Origin: Branchiostoma lanceolatum
Taxonomy: Eukaryota; Chordata; Leptocardii; Amphioxiformes; Branchiostomatidae
NCBI RefSeq assembly: GCF_035083965.1
Contig: NC_089731.1
Location: 1,292,001-1,356,000 of the forward strand
Reading direction: 5' to 3'
Length of the DNA: 64,000 nt
The notes beneath the pieces were generated by a model, which saw only the letters and a program-made list of their open reading frames with translations, searched no databases and was not told the origin of the DNA. This document shows positions 46,938 through 58,900 of the stretch, piece after piece. Position numbers and translations under genes: made by a program. Each line of letters begins with the position of its first letter. Within the stretch, counting starts at the first letter, position 1.

Positions 46938-49900
46938 CTAAGAACACGGTTTCGTCACAAGTTCGATGATTCCCTTCGCGTGCAGCTCCACTAGTTTGTA
47001 GAACTCCCGGTCCATCCTATGCCAGGGGTTGTCCTGCCCCCGGTCCCTCGGGCCCACCCCGTAGTGGTACCCGAGCGGGCGTCCCCGCCGGTCCCGGTCG
47101 AACGGCCAGAACCCGTAAACTTTCACGCGGTCGCAGAAAGACAGAGCTGCGCTGATGACGTAGAACCCTGTGGATGAAACGTCATCACGATTATTAAGGG
47201 GCATAACAGTTATATGAATATATAAGAAATATAATTACATCTTTTGCTTAATGGACCACCTTTGTTATCTTCACATTCCAATGCCCAAATTTGATCTGTA
47301 ACTCAATTGTATATACTAGATACTAAGCGTTTTCATAATTAAGCTAATATTTGTTTTTGTTATATACATGTATATACCACTGTTTCTTTTACACCTCAGT
47401 TCCTGTACCATACTTTTACATGTTACATGTTTTGTATCTGTGTTTAGTGATGACGCTTAAATAAGCGTGATTTGCTTGAGTGCGGCATCACTATGTGTTG
47501 TTTTTGATGTTGGAATGAATAAAAATAAAATTTAAAAACAACATATAAGTGTATATAATATATGAACATCAAGGTCTTTGCTCCCGACCGCTGCCCAGCA
47601 AAGGTTGGCACTGGGTTGGGAGTAGCCTCGAATCCATCATATTCTACATGTAGCTCCCTTTTTCTCCTCTGATCGTATCAAAGCAGAATATGACTTTCCT
47701 GACTTTGATACGCCAAAAATAATTACTCAAGCAACTGGATAAGATTTTGAAACAGTCAGACGTTTCAGACAGTATCCACTGTCTTTCGTCAGTGACGTCC
47801 TGACTTTGACTTTTATGAATTTATAGCCAGCTGTCGCTGACGACTTTTAAAGTCTAGTATGCAATCTAACTCACGACGAACTCCCTACCATGGTCTGGAG
47901 AAGGTTGGGAGGCCATGGTCTACTACGACATGGCCTTTACTATTTCCCTACGACCCTAGGCTGTAAATGAAAGTTATATTTACCTGACGATAAACTCCGT
48001 TCCACCAGACCTTTCCTCGCCCAGAATTCGGTCGTCTTCCTCCTGTGGTCGGGGTGGTTCAGAAATACCTGGGGGAAAAGATAGCACATTTTTACCTCTG
48101 TTTGACATTTATGTAATCATGTAGCCTTAGTTATTTGTAATTCTGCCTATAAGGTTGTTTAATGTAGAGTTATGTGTTAGATTTTAATTGTACTATACTG
48201 CACTTGTGTACATTTAGTTGCTTTGTTTTTGTTTGCTTGTTTCCCATAACTCGTATACCTATTGTATTAGAAAATAACTCCAGGGAGACTATTAGGTACA
48301 TGACGCATTTTGCTAATGGCGATTCTGAAAAAAAAACAACACACACACAAAGAAACATACACACAGACAAGTCAAGTCAAGACAAACAAACCTTATTTGG
48401 GACGTTCTGGTCGCTGAGAATCTTCTGGAAGTCGAGAAGTCTTCTCTGGTGTTCCCCGGGGATCATGAAAGGGAAAGTTAAGACGCTACTTTCCGCGTAC
48501 TTGTAGACCAAGACGTAACTCTTAAAGGTCCGCACCCAGCGCGTCGACCTCACAAGGTCCCCGAAGTACCCGAACCTGTATAAAAACAGTGCATTACAGT
48601 TCATAGTTACGCCTGCTGTCCGCCAGTGCTTAACTTTCATGCACCCATTTCTAATAACATTTTAGCGAGACTTCCAGTGACTCTCAATTTAAGTCAATGA
48701 TTCCTCACTATGGCGATGATCTAATGTTGATGTGTATATAAACATGTATTCAACGTTATACAGTGTTTATATGAAGGAATTGGTGAAGTGCAACCTAGGA
48801 AACAAAAGACCGTGGTTAGGGGACTTAAAACGGGAAAACAAAGCTCAGGCATGAAAATGTTGTTTAAGAAATATACAGAAAAGAGGATTGGAGTTGAATT
48901 GCTAACGCATGCTTTTTATTCACTTATTTATCAATCTTAATGCATTATATGGTGTTGGCCATGTGGTGAAAGTCAGTACTGAATTAACTTTGCCAGGCCA
49001 CTTTACGCTGACCTTGAAACAGAAGCAGGTAACATGATACCCTCCGGCCATGCTCGACCCAAGCCGACATGCTTTATTGAGCTGCCAGGTCAAAGTTTAA
49101 CTCTGACGTCAATGAGAAGGACACCAGACAAAGGAGACTGTAGTAACGTAACCTTATCGCTATCCGCCATCACAGCCCGGGGGGCGTAAGGTATGTCATA
49201 TCAACATTCATGTTTGCTAGCCTTACTAGATCGTCAAGCGGCTTCTAACAGCCCTCCCACTGCTTAGGCCTCTAGCCGCCGCCTTCAGATCCATAGCCTC
49301 TGGATAGTGAGTGTTTGTGTGTCCTATTTTCTTACACGCCTAATCGTCTATGTTCCTAGACGCCTATGTTCCGACAACCCTATGTTCAGGACACCCTTAT
49401 GTTTCGGCACCCCCTAACCGCCAAACCCAAACATAGGGGGGTCGGAACATATGCGTTCCCCGTTTGCGTTTACATTGACAGACTACCATGCGTACGTGCA
49501 GTGACTCTGTTTTGAGTGATCTGTCGTACTTATTTGAGGCTACCATTTAAAAAGGGAAGAGGAAGCAAACAGAATCGCAGTTTTTTCCAGGGACTTCGTG
49601 TGACGTAAAGGTGACCACAATGGAGCAAGGGAGGGCACAGAATGAGTCAGCTGAACTTGGTGGAAACGGACATGACTTCCGGCCCTGCCAAAGCGTCAAC
49701 TTTACTGTGCATCGAGTGGGGAAACAAGGTAACACTGAGATACACCTCCCCACACACAATCAAATCAATCAAACTTAATTTCACAACAATGATGTAACAG
49801 GTACATTGTATGGCAAGTTCGTAGGTAGTACAAAATATCAAGACATATAATTATGTCTCACATATTAACAATGCTAATGAATTCTACAAAACTTAAGACT

Positions 49901-52900
49901 AAACACTACGGTATTCAATAAGAGTAATACAGTATACGTAACGTTATATGGAACATGTGTTACATGATACACATGGAACTAAGTTTACATCAATTGTTTA
50001 CGTCAGAGATGATTCTATTTCTTTTTTTATCCTGTCTGACTTATTTCGGACACCAATGCAATAGGGTGCTGTATCAATTTATGTTGGAAATTCATAATGT
50101 TTACCATTTGTACTTACAATTCATACCTGTGTGAAAGACTAGAGTTTTTAAAGAGGTCGTTTTGTTGTACACATGCTTTCCATTCAGTGTTTATATGATA
50201 TTCTACGAGTAGAAAGTGTGCAAATATGCAAATACATTAGAGTGTTGAAATATTAGAAACCTGTATTTATGGCTATATTGATATACCTTATTATTGATAC
50301 GTTAAAATCATTGAATCTACTAACACTAGGATGCACCTCCCACCCTGTCTGATAAACCAATGCAATATATTGAATTGATTATGGTTTTGTGACATAGATG
50401 TTTAACGTCGGAAGCGCATAATGTTTATTATCTGTACAGCACTGTGTGAAACTGAGATTGTAAAAATTATCATCAATATTTTAAACATTGTTTGAAGTTG
50501 TTTACATTGGTAGTTAACCTCATCCCTACTGCCAAACCCCGTCACCAATACAAATTTGGTGCCAAACGGCTACCATAGTAGGCTAAAGGTTGATTCAGTA
50601 TTTAATACTGTTGTCCTGTTGTATCTATTATCAAAGGTACGAAACTACAGGAGCTGGACACCCCGCGAGGGCTGGCCTGTTCCGACACGTCTTGCTTCGT
50701 TGTGGACAGCGGGAACAAACGGATAAAGGTAAGTAAAGCGGATAAACGTAGCGTGTTAACGTTTAGTAGTCTGGATGCCAGACCCCCAATCTCTAACATA
50801 TAGATAGATAGATATGTTAGAGATTGGGGGTCTGGCATCCAGGCTACGTGTCTAGTCATCGGTTAGCGACCCTGCCTCAGAATCAAGATCGAGAGTTTGA
50901 ATCCCGGCTTTGTCGCTCACCCGACATGCACGCTATAATACACAATAAATAAAAGGGTTGCAATCCCTAGAATGGGACTTTAAGGCGTGGCCCACTGCTC
51001 AGTGTACTTTCCCGTACAGTGAACCTGTAAATACTGTGCATAGTGTCTGTCTCCTCTGTCTCGACCAGACGACCTGAACTGTTCATTGAGGTCTAATAAG
51101 AACTTTAATCTAGAAAATATAGGTCTTATATAACTGCACAAAGGTAAATAAGCTGGTTTGAGATCACTTTCGCCTTTTTACAGGTGGGTTCAAAAGCACT
51201 TTCACTTTTTTTTCAGGTGTACGGACGCCGCGGAGTTATGTCAGGTCTATTCTCGTCCTGCCAAACTTTCTCCGTCTCCAATTCTTACTGGGATTTCCCG
51301 ACGTCTTGGTCTCCTCAAGATGTCGCCGTCGACTCCTCTTCAGCGGACGGAGATCACGTCGTCTACGTCACAGATCTTAAAGAAAAAGTGGTGAGAAAAT
51401 TTTCTCACAGCGGTGTGTATTGTGGCGTCTTCTCCGACCAAATGTTGCGGAGTCCAAGCAACATCGCCGTGGATCCCCTAAACGGCGCGGTTATTGTCAC
51501 GGACAGAGAGAGTCGCCAAGTCGCCCTCTGTAAACCGGACGGGGGTCTTATAAGACGTTTCACCGTTCCAGGTGTGCCAAGAGGAGTCACCGTCAGTCCT
51601 AAGACTCACAACATTCTTGTCACCGTCGAAGGAGTCTCCCAACCGGCTGTGTACACCCCAGAAGGACAAGCGATAGGAGAAAGTCAAGAACACGAAAACG
51701 ACGTCTTAGACCACAAGGCGGCAGATCTAGGTGACTTGTGTGTTGATGAGGAAGGGAACATTATCGTTGCCGACCGGAGAAACTCTAGGATCCTGCTGTT
51801 CGACCCTCAGAGACAGTTTGTCGGGACTTTGTTGTCCAGGAAAGACGGACTGCGTGACCCTTGTGGGGTGGACCTACTGTGTGATGGTGTGGTCGTTTCT
51901 GATTTGGAACAACATTGTCTGTTTTATGTACGCCCAGGAGTCGCAAATACATCAATAACTAAACCATCTCAGTGACCCATCCTACGGTTTTGAAATGATA
52001 CATCATAATTGTAGTTATCTTGTCGGTGCACAAATTTGCTACTTCATGTTATTGCGATCACTGGCGTTACAATTATACTTGGTTGCGTAATTGCGGACAC
52101 AACGTTAAGACGTTTGGTTGTGGTACTGGCAGGGGAAGAGGAGAAAAAATGCTGGAAAGAAAAATGTATGAATATGAACAGACGTAATACAAATTGTGTC
52201 ATTAAAATACATTTGGTGGTAACCGACATTTTACAGCATTCTGTCTTTCACTCAAATAGTTGAATTGTGGATAGCATGCCTTCTTCTCCAGTGGTACGTT
52301 ATCATGGGAATAGACAAAGGTTGAAAAAGGAACACTTTGACCTCTTCAGATGCAGAAATTAGAAACTCTGTCGCTTTTTTGTTTCTAGCCAGTAACATTG
52401 ATGTAGAGCACCCTTTCAAAACCGGCGTTCCCGAAGAACTATTATCATATAGGTAGATATCGTTGACTAATCAGAAGGCTCCATCTGCGGGTCTGTAATC
52501 TTCATACAGACCCGAAAAGCAGGTCTGTAAACTTCGTATGGACCCGCGGGTCTGTAACCTTCGTACGGACCCGGTGTTCGGACGTTAAGACAAATACTAC
52601 ACAAATCAAATACAACACAAAGTACTACTAACTACTATATAGACAATGGCTATATTATAATAACGTTAATGGCCCGCTTTCCTTCGGTCTATACGGTGTG
52701 ATAAGACATGGTCGTTCCTATAACCACCTCATAAAGTATAGGAACGACCATGCCTTATCACACCGTATAGACCGAAGGAAAGCGGGTCATTAACCCTATA
52801 TTATTGCATTAAGTAGGTCACGTTTCCAAAAAACAACAAACGACGCATGTTATGCGGTACAGGCAAGGTTAGTTGCGTTTATTTGCTGAGGATAACAGAC

Positions 52901-55900
52901 AGGCGCTAGGAAAGCAAATAGTGTTAAAACTGGTGTAAAAACTGTTGATTATATCTGAAAGTCTACATTTTTTTCTTTTGCGTCAAGCACCATATTGTCC
53001 ACGTTAATTAAGCACCATTTTAATGATATAGATAAAAGCACAAATACAACAGTATGCTAGCCAATAACAGCGCAAATATGGCCAGGTACCAAATCCCACA
53101 AGTAAGGGAAAACAAGCCTATCCATTAGTAATTACATAGTGCGTGCTTTAAAAACGACCTGACCAATCAAATCTCACCATTTCTCTCTCCTGCTCTCTTT
53201 ATTTAACTGGAATCATACGATTCCAACTACATCTGCCATATATGGCATTTCCTGTGACGTATTGCACAATAAATAAAACAACATTGACATGCAGGGAATA
53301 AAATACAGTAAGAAGAAAAATATACGTATGTCTGTAGAATAAAAATAAAATATTGAGTTTTGATACTCCGCCGCTACAACAAAAACCATGACATTTGACA
53401 TGATTCTACATTTGAAACGCACTGTAATGCATATATCCATTGACCTTTACGCTTTTATAAAATTGATGTCAAAATTTCTTGTTCTTGTCTTTTCCATTTC
53501 ATGGCTGTGCGTATACGTAGAGAAAGCTCCATGGCTATTTACGGTATGTTTTGTTCTATAGAAAAATACAGACAAAATATGCAAAATCTTCCAGTTTTAG
53601 GAAATTTACATGACAAATTTACTTAAAATTTCCATCGTTGTAGAGAAAGATAATCCACATGTACATCGTATTTTCTAATCTTCAAGCAGATCTGCGGTGG
53701 CTATAAGACCGTATCCAACTGGCAAAGGGAGTTTTGGGTGGCGACGAAAACTCAATTTGCCAGTTGGATACGGTCTTATATCCACCGTAGATCTGCTTGG
53801 AGATTAGTATTTTCTGCTCTTAACCATATAGAAAACATACATATAAAAGCTCCACAAACTTTCAGAAAATCACACATTTTAAAACCACAGGAAACCTAGT
53901 TCCTCTGTGTCTTAATCAGTTCTTCTCTTCTTTGGTGACTTCGTGGTACGAGGGGGGTGGGGGAACGTCAGATGTTCCCGGGGGTGGGGCGGCGCCGTAG
54001 GGCGGGTATCCCGAAGGTGGTGGCAGTCCGCCCGTGGGGGGTGGTGGCGCGCCTGCAGGGGGGTAGGGGGGCTGGCCAGGAGGGGGGTACCCCGTGGGTG
54101 GGGCGGCTGCTGCCGGGGGGTAGGGGGGCTGCCCCGCCGGTGGGTACCCTCCCGGCATGCTGTGATAGAACAGAACAAGAACACCAATGTCAATGACGCA
54201 ACGTTGAAGCAAACATATTTCAATGTGAAATCCTTTGTATGTTCTAAACAGGGTGACAGCCATCTAGTCCAGGTCACTTGGAGATGAAGAAGAGGAAGAA
54301 ACGGAGCAAACACAATATGTTTCCCCTCCATGACGGTTAACATGGTAGGGTCTAGTCCAGGTTTGTTTGTTTGTTTTATTTAGATCTCCAATTAGTGATA
54401 CAATCAATATATGCACTATTCTTCCTGGAGTCCCTATACAAATAAATAAAATGAAACAAAAACTATACAATTGGTTAACTTGGTCGCTTGGAGACGAGGA
54501 AGAAGATGAAGAAACGGAGCAAACACAATATGTTTCTTCCATGAAGGTAAACATGACAACAACAAGTACTCATGTTGGAGGGTAAGCGGGGTAGGGTCTA
54601 GTCCAGGTCGCTTGGAGACGAGGAAGAAGATGAAGAAACGGAGCAAAAACAATATGTTTCTTCCATGAAGGTAAACATGACAACAACAACTACTCAAGTT
54701 GGAGGGTAAGCGGGGTAGGGTCTAGTCCAGGTCGCTTGGAGACGAGGAAGAAGATGAAGAAACGGAGCAAAAACAATATGTTTCTTCCATGAAGGTAAAC
54801 ATGACAACAACAGCTACTCACGTTGGAGGGTAGGCGGGGTAGGGTCTAGTTCAGGTCGCTTGGAGACGAGGAAGAAGATGTAGAAACGGAGCAAAAACAA
54901 TATGTTTAACTTCCATGACGGTTAACATGCCAACAACAGTTACTCACGTTGGAGGGTAGCCGGGGTAGGGTCTAGTTCAGGTCGCTTGGAGACGAGGAAG
55001 AAGATGTAGAAACGGAGCAAAAACAATATGTTTAACTTCCATGACGGTTAACATGCCAACAACAGTAACTCACGTCGGAGGGTAGGCGGGGTATGGTTGC
55101 GGCGGGCCCGTCGGGTTGGGGACCGCCCCCGCCGCCGAGGTGGGGCCGGGGTATGGTTGTGGCGGGCCGCCGGGACCGATGACTGTCGTCGGGTGCATCA
55201 TCATGGTCTGTCCTCCCGGGCCCGGCTGGGGGGCACCTGATGACGTCACCACCTGGACCGTAGGCTGGCCAGTCTGAAGGGCAGCCTCCTGGCGGCGGCG
55301 CCTGTAAAAGGGTCTACATGGGGGATTCTGGCAACGCTTATCGGTAAATTCAGGAGAGTCGGCAACGCTTTTAATCTTAAAAACCTTAATAACGGTCAGT
55401 TAAGATTCGGCAACGCTGATGATTAGTGGTAAATTCAGGGAGGCCTGCAACGCTTAAGGGTAAATTCTGGGGGCCTGTACTAGTAATGTTTAGCGGTAAA
55501 TTGACTTGTTACCTTCGCCAAGGTTATATTTTCGGTGGCGTTTGTGCGCATCTCCGGATGTGGATGAACAGCATAACTAAAAAAGGCCTGGGTGGGTTGT
55601 CTTGATATACGGTATGCGAGTAGGTCTTGGTGAGACCTGAAAATGATAGGCTTTGGGCCTTCTAGTGGCTTGTTGCAGTACTGCAGCGGAACTTCCTGTT
55701 TTTATATTTGATTTGATTTATTCGACTGTAGAAAAGTACCGCCAGGGCTACCCAACTAGCCGAAGGCTATTACACAGGGTTAGCCCTTGGAACAGTATTC
55801 AAAGTTCAATACAAACTTTCACAAAGCACGTCAAACACACACATGAAGGCGTACACAAAACGCTAAGCTAGAATATCTCGTTGCGAATGGTTTGGGGGAA

Positions 55901-58900
55901 CAGTTCTATCTGTACTCACCTGTAACAGACGCATCCGACCATGCAGAGCACGATGCCGAGGCACAGGAACACGGGCCCTATCACCAGCGTAGGACTGAAC
56001 CCGAACACTCCGCTGGAGGTCCATCCCATCACGGACATGATGAACCCGGACACAACGAAGAAGAAGGCGAACATAAACGGACAGACTGCGGCCGCGCCGG
56101 CGTTCTGTCCTCCGACCGTCGGCCCGGTGTAGAAGCTCGTACCGCCGCCGACTGCGGACACGTGGTGCGGGGTCTGGGAATGGAACCCATGACCTCCGAT
56201 CCCGTGGTGACCGCCGTGGTGCATGCCGTGGCCGAACCCGCCGCTTGTGTGGTGGCTGTTGTGATCGAAGCCTCCACCAAACCCTCCGCCAGTGTCCGAG
56301 CTGAAACCGCCTCCGTCCCCGCAACTACTGAACCCCCCTCCACCACTGAACCCCCCTCCTGTGTCGCTAAACCCCCCTCCACCGCTGCTAAAACCCCCTC
56401 CTCCACTGTCGCTAAAACCCCCACCACCCCCTCCTCCGCCACAAGAATCGTCCCCCATGGTCGACACTATAGAATTACGAACTTCTGGCGTTTTTCCTTG
56501 GGAAGTGACGCGTAGGCTTGCAGCAACACGCGTCCGAGTGTTGTCAATATTTCTCTCTCTTCAGAGAGAGTTCCTTCGTCCTTGGGCGAAAGTGAGAGTG
56601 ATCACGCCCTGCCAGCGAAGTAGTTTTCCATCTTACAAGTGTCAGAGTCCCGCGTTGTTTGGAATCCAGGCTCGATACTTTTCTACATCAGTAATATCTT
56701 AAGAGTTCAAGCAACATGAACACATGGTTGATTTCTGAGGAAAATGCCGGAAAAACACGTCGCTAAAACCGTTGTTGTTCTGGTCTCTTCCTTGTCATTC
56801 GGAACCCGGAAATGTCTCTGTTTGGGTCAAAGGTTGCGTAGACGAAACTAAAATATTCAAGGGGTCCGCACGCCGCAATCTTATTTTTGTATAAAATAAA
56901 TGATAGACATATTACTATGGTATCCTGGTATAAAAGTAGTAAGGTTTTATCTCTTATCAAGCCTTTTCTTGGTTTAAAGCATTCAAACCTGCATCTTGCG
57001 TTTTTCTTGAATATAGTAAATCATCCCCATATTTCACACGTGGTACAGCCTGAAGTTTTCGAACAACAAAGATGGCCGCCCGGGAACATTTTCACATCGG
57101 CGAGCCCGAAGAAGTGGACCTCCTGACGTGTCCGATATGCTTAGAGGCGTTCGACTCGGACCAACGGAAGCCAAGAAGCCTCCAGTGTCTCCACACCTTC
57201 TGTCACGGCTGTCTTGAAGACTTTTCCGCGAACAAACAGACCTTAGAATGCCCAACTTGCAGACACGAAACCGCCCTCCCCTCACAAGGGGTCAAAGGTC
57301 TTCCCCACAATTTCTGGATTTCTAACATCGTCGTGGCCTCCAAACCGGCTCCTACGGCGAGTGGTGACAGAAAAGAGGGAGAGATTTGTAAGGTACATCC
57401 AGAAAAGGAGGTAATTTTCTTGTGCGATCACTGCGATGTGCTTGTGTGTAGTGAGTGCGTAGCGTCAACACATAGAGGCCACCCTATGACTCTCGTATCT
57501 GACGTTCTGCAGCAGAAAACAGCAGAGGTTCAGAATGTCGTCCGATCGTGTCAGAAGCACGCCATGCAGTGTGTGGAAGCCATAGAGACGATTGAGAAAG
57601 TCGAGGCGGATCTAGACGCACAGAGAGGCGAGGTCGTCGCGAAAATCATAGAAGCCAGGGAAGCCGTCGTCGCCAACATAGATGTAAAAGAGAGGGCGCT
57701 TCGAAAGGAGGTCGAGCAAAATCATGATGAGAAATCTCAGAGATTCGCTGACTGTAAGCATAGACTTATACAGGTTATGGATCAGTTAGTGAATGGTATC
57801 CATCGAGCCGGCGAAGCCATGGAGAAGAAGGACATACAAGGCATGATGGCTGCTTCAACGTCACTAGAGTCATCTCTTCTTATGGACACTAGGAAGGCCT
57901 TAGCTACTGTGCCGTTGTCAGACCACGTTTCTCTCGGGCTGAAATTCGTGCCATCAAAAACCGTGTTTGAGAACATTCAGTTGGGGAGGTTGAAATCGCC
58001 ATCGGACATAGAAGAAGACGAAGACAAAAAGCAAACAAAAGAGGACAAAAAAGAGGGGCGCGGACACAACAATGTACCAAAAGATGTAGACTTCACCGTC
58101 CATCGGATCGGTAAGACAGGAGGAAAAGACAGAGAGTTTAAAACCCCAAAAGGCGTTTGTAGCACGGGCACGTGCTGTTACGTGGTGGACAGCGGCAACA
58201 TGCGCGTACAAGCTCTGGAAAGCGGTGGCCTGATTGGCGGATTGTTTTCCTCCAGCCGAAGCTTCTCCATCGGTTGGTCGTTCTGGGACCTTCTCATGCT
58301 GAGGAATTCCTCCTGGCAACCCCACGACGTTGCCAATAGCAACGACGCCGTGTACGTCACAGACGTGCAGCACAACGTGGTACGCCAGTTCTTGAAGAGT
58401 GGAAAGTACTGTGGAGAATTCGGGCGGGACATGGTTGCCAAACCGACGTACGTTGCCGTGGATACCAGCGACGGGGCTGTCGTCGTCGCCGATAGGCAAG
58501 GAAGAGAAGTGGGCGTGTACTTGTCGAGCGGTGCCTTTTACAACAGATTCTCTATCGTAGGTGCACCAACGGGTGTCACTGTGAACAAGGATGGACAGAT
58601 AGTGATCTCTATGGAGGGTTCTTCTAATTTGTCTGTGTATTCGCGCAGTGGGCAACTGATTCGTATGACGTGTACAGAACCAGGTGTGATGCCGGGTAGG
58701 TCCTGTACAGACCAAGGAGGGAATGTCGTAGTTGTAGACGATCGTCAGAAACGCGTGCTCCTTCTCGCGTCAAGAGGAGCGCATGCGCGGGTCCTGTTGT
58801 GCCGGCAACACGGGCTGCGCGCGCCGTGGGGGGTCGCCGTGGTGCACGACGGGGTTCTTGTGTCGGACTCAGAGCTGAACTGCCTGTTTTACGTACGGCG

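Larger units (their letters stand above)
51976..53915. other. Gap between the NHL gene and the PPxY gene
   Basis: No gene is seen. 52490-52575 has a GACCCG(C/A)GGGTCTGTAA short repeat. Two fold-back elements are listed separately. Confidence 0.5.

Noticed and set aside
55892-56702. Plus-strand frames opposite the PPxY gene (207 and 136 residues)
   Set aside because: Antisense shadows of the glycine-rich exon 1, with proline-rich composition caused by the GGN codons.
57954-58715. 253-residue minus-strand frame
   Set aside because: Antisense to the TRIM coding exon, with no family match. The TRIM frame explains the sequence.
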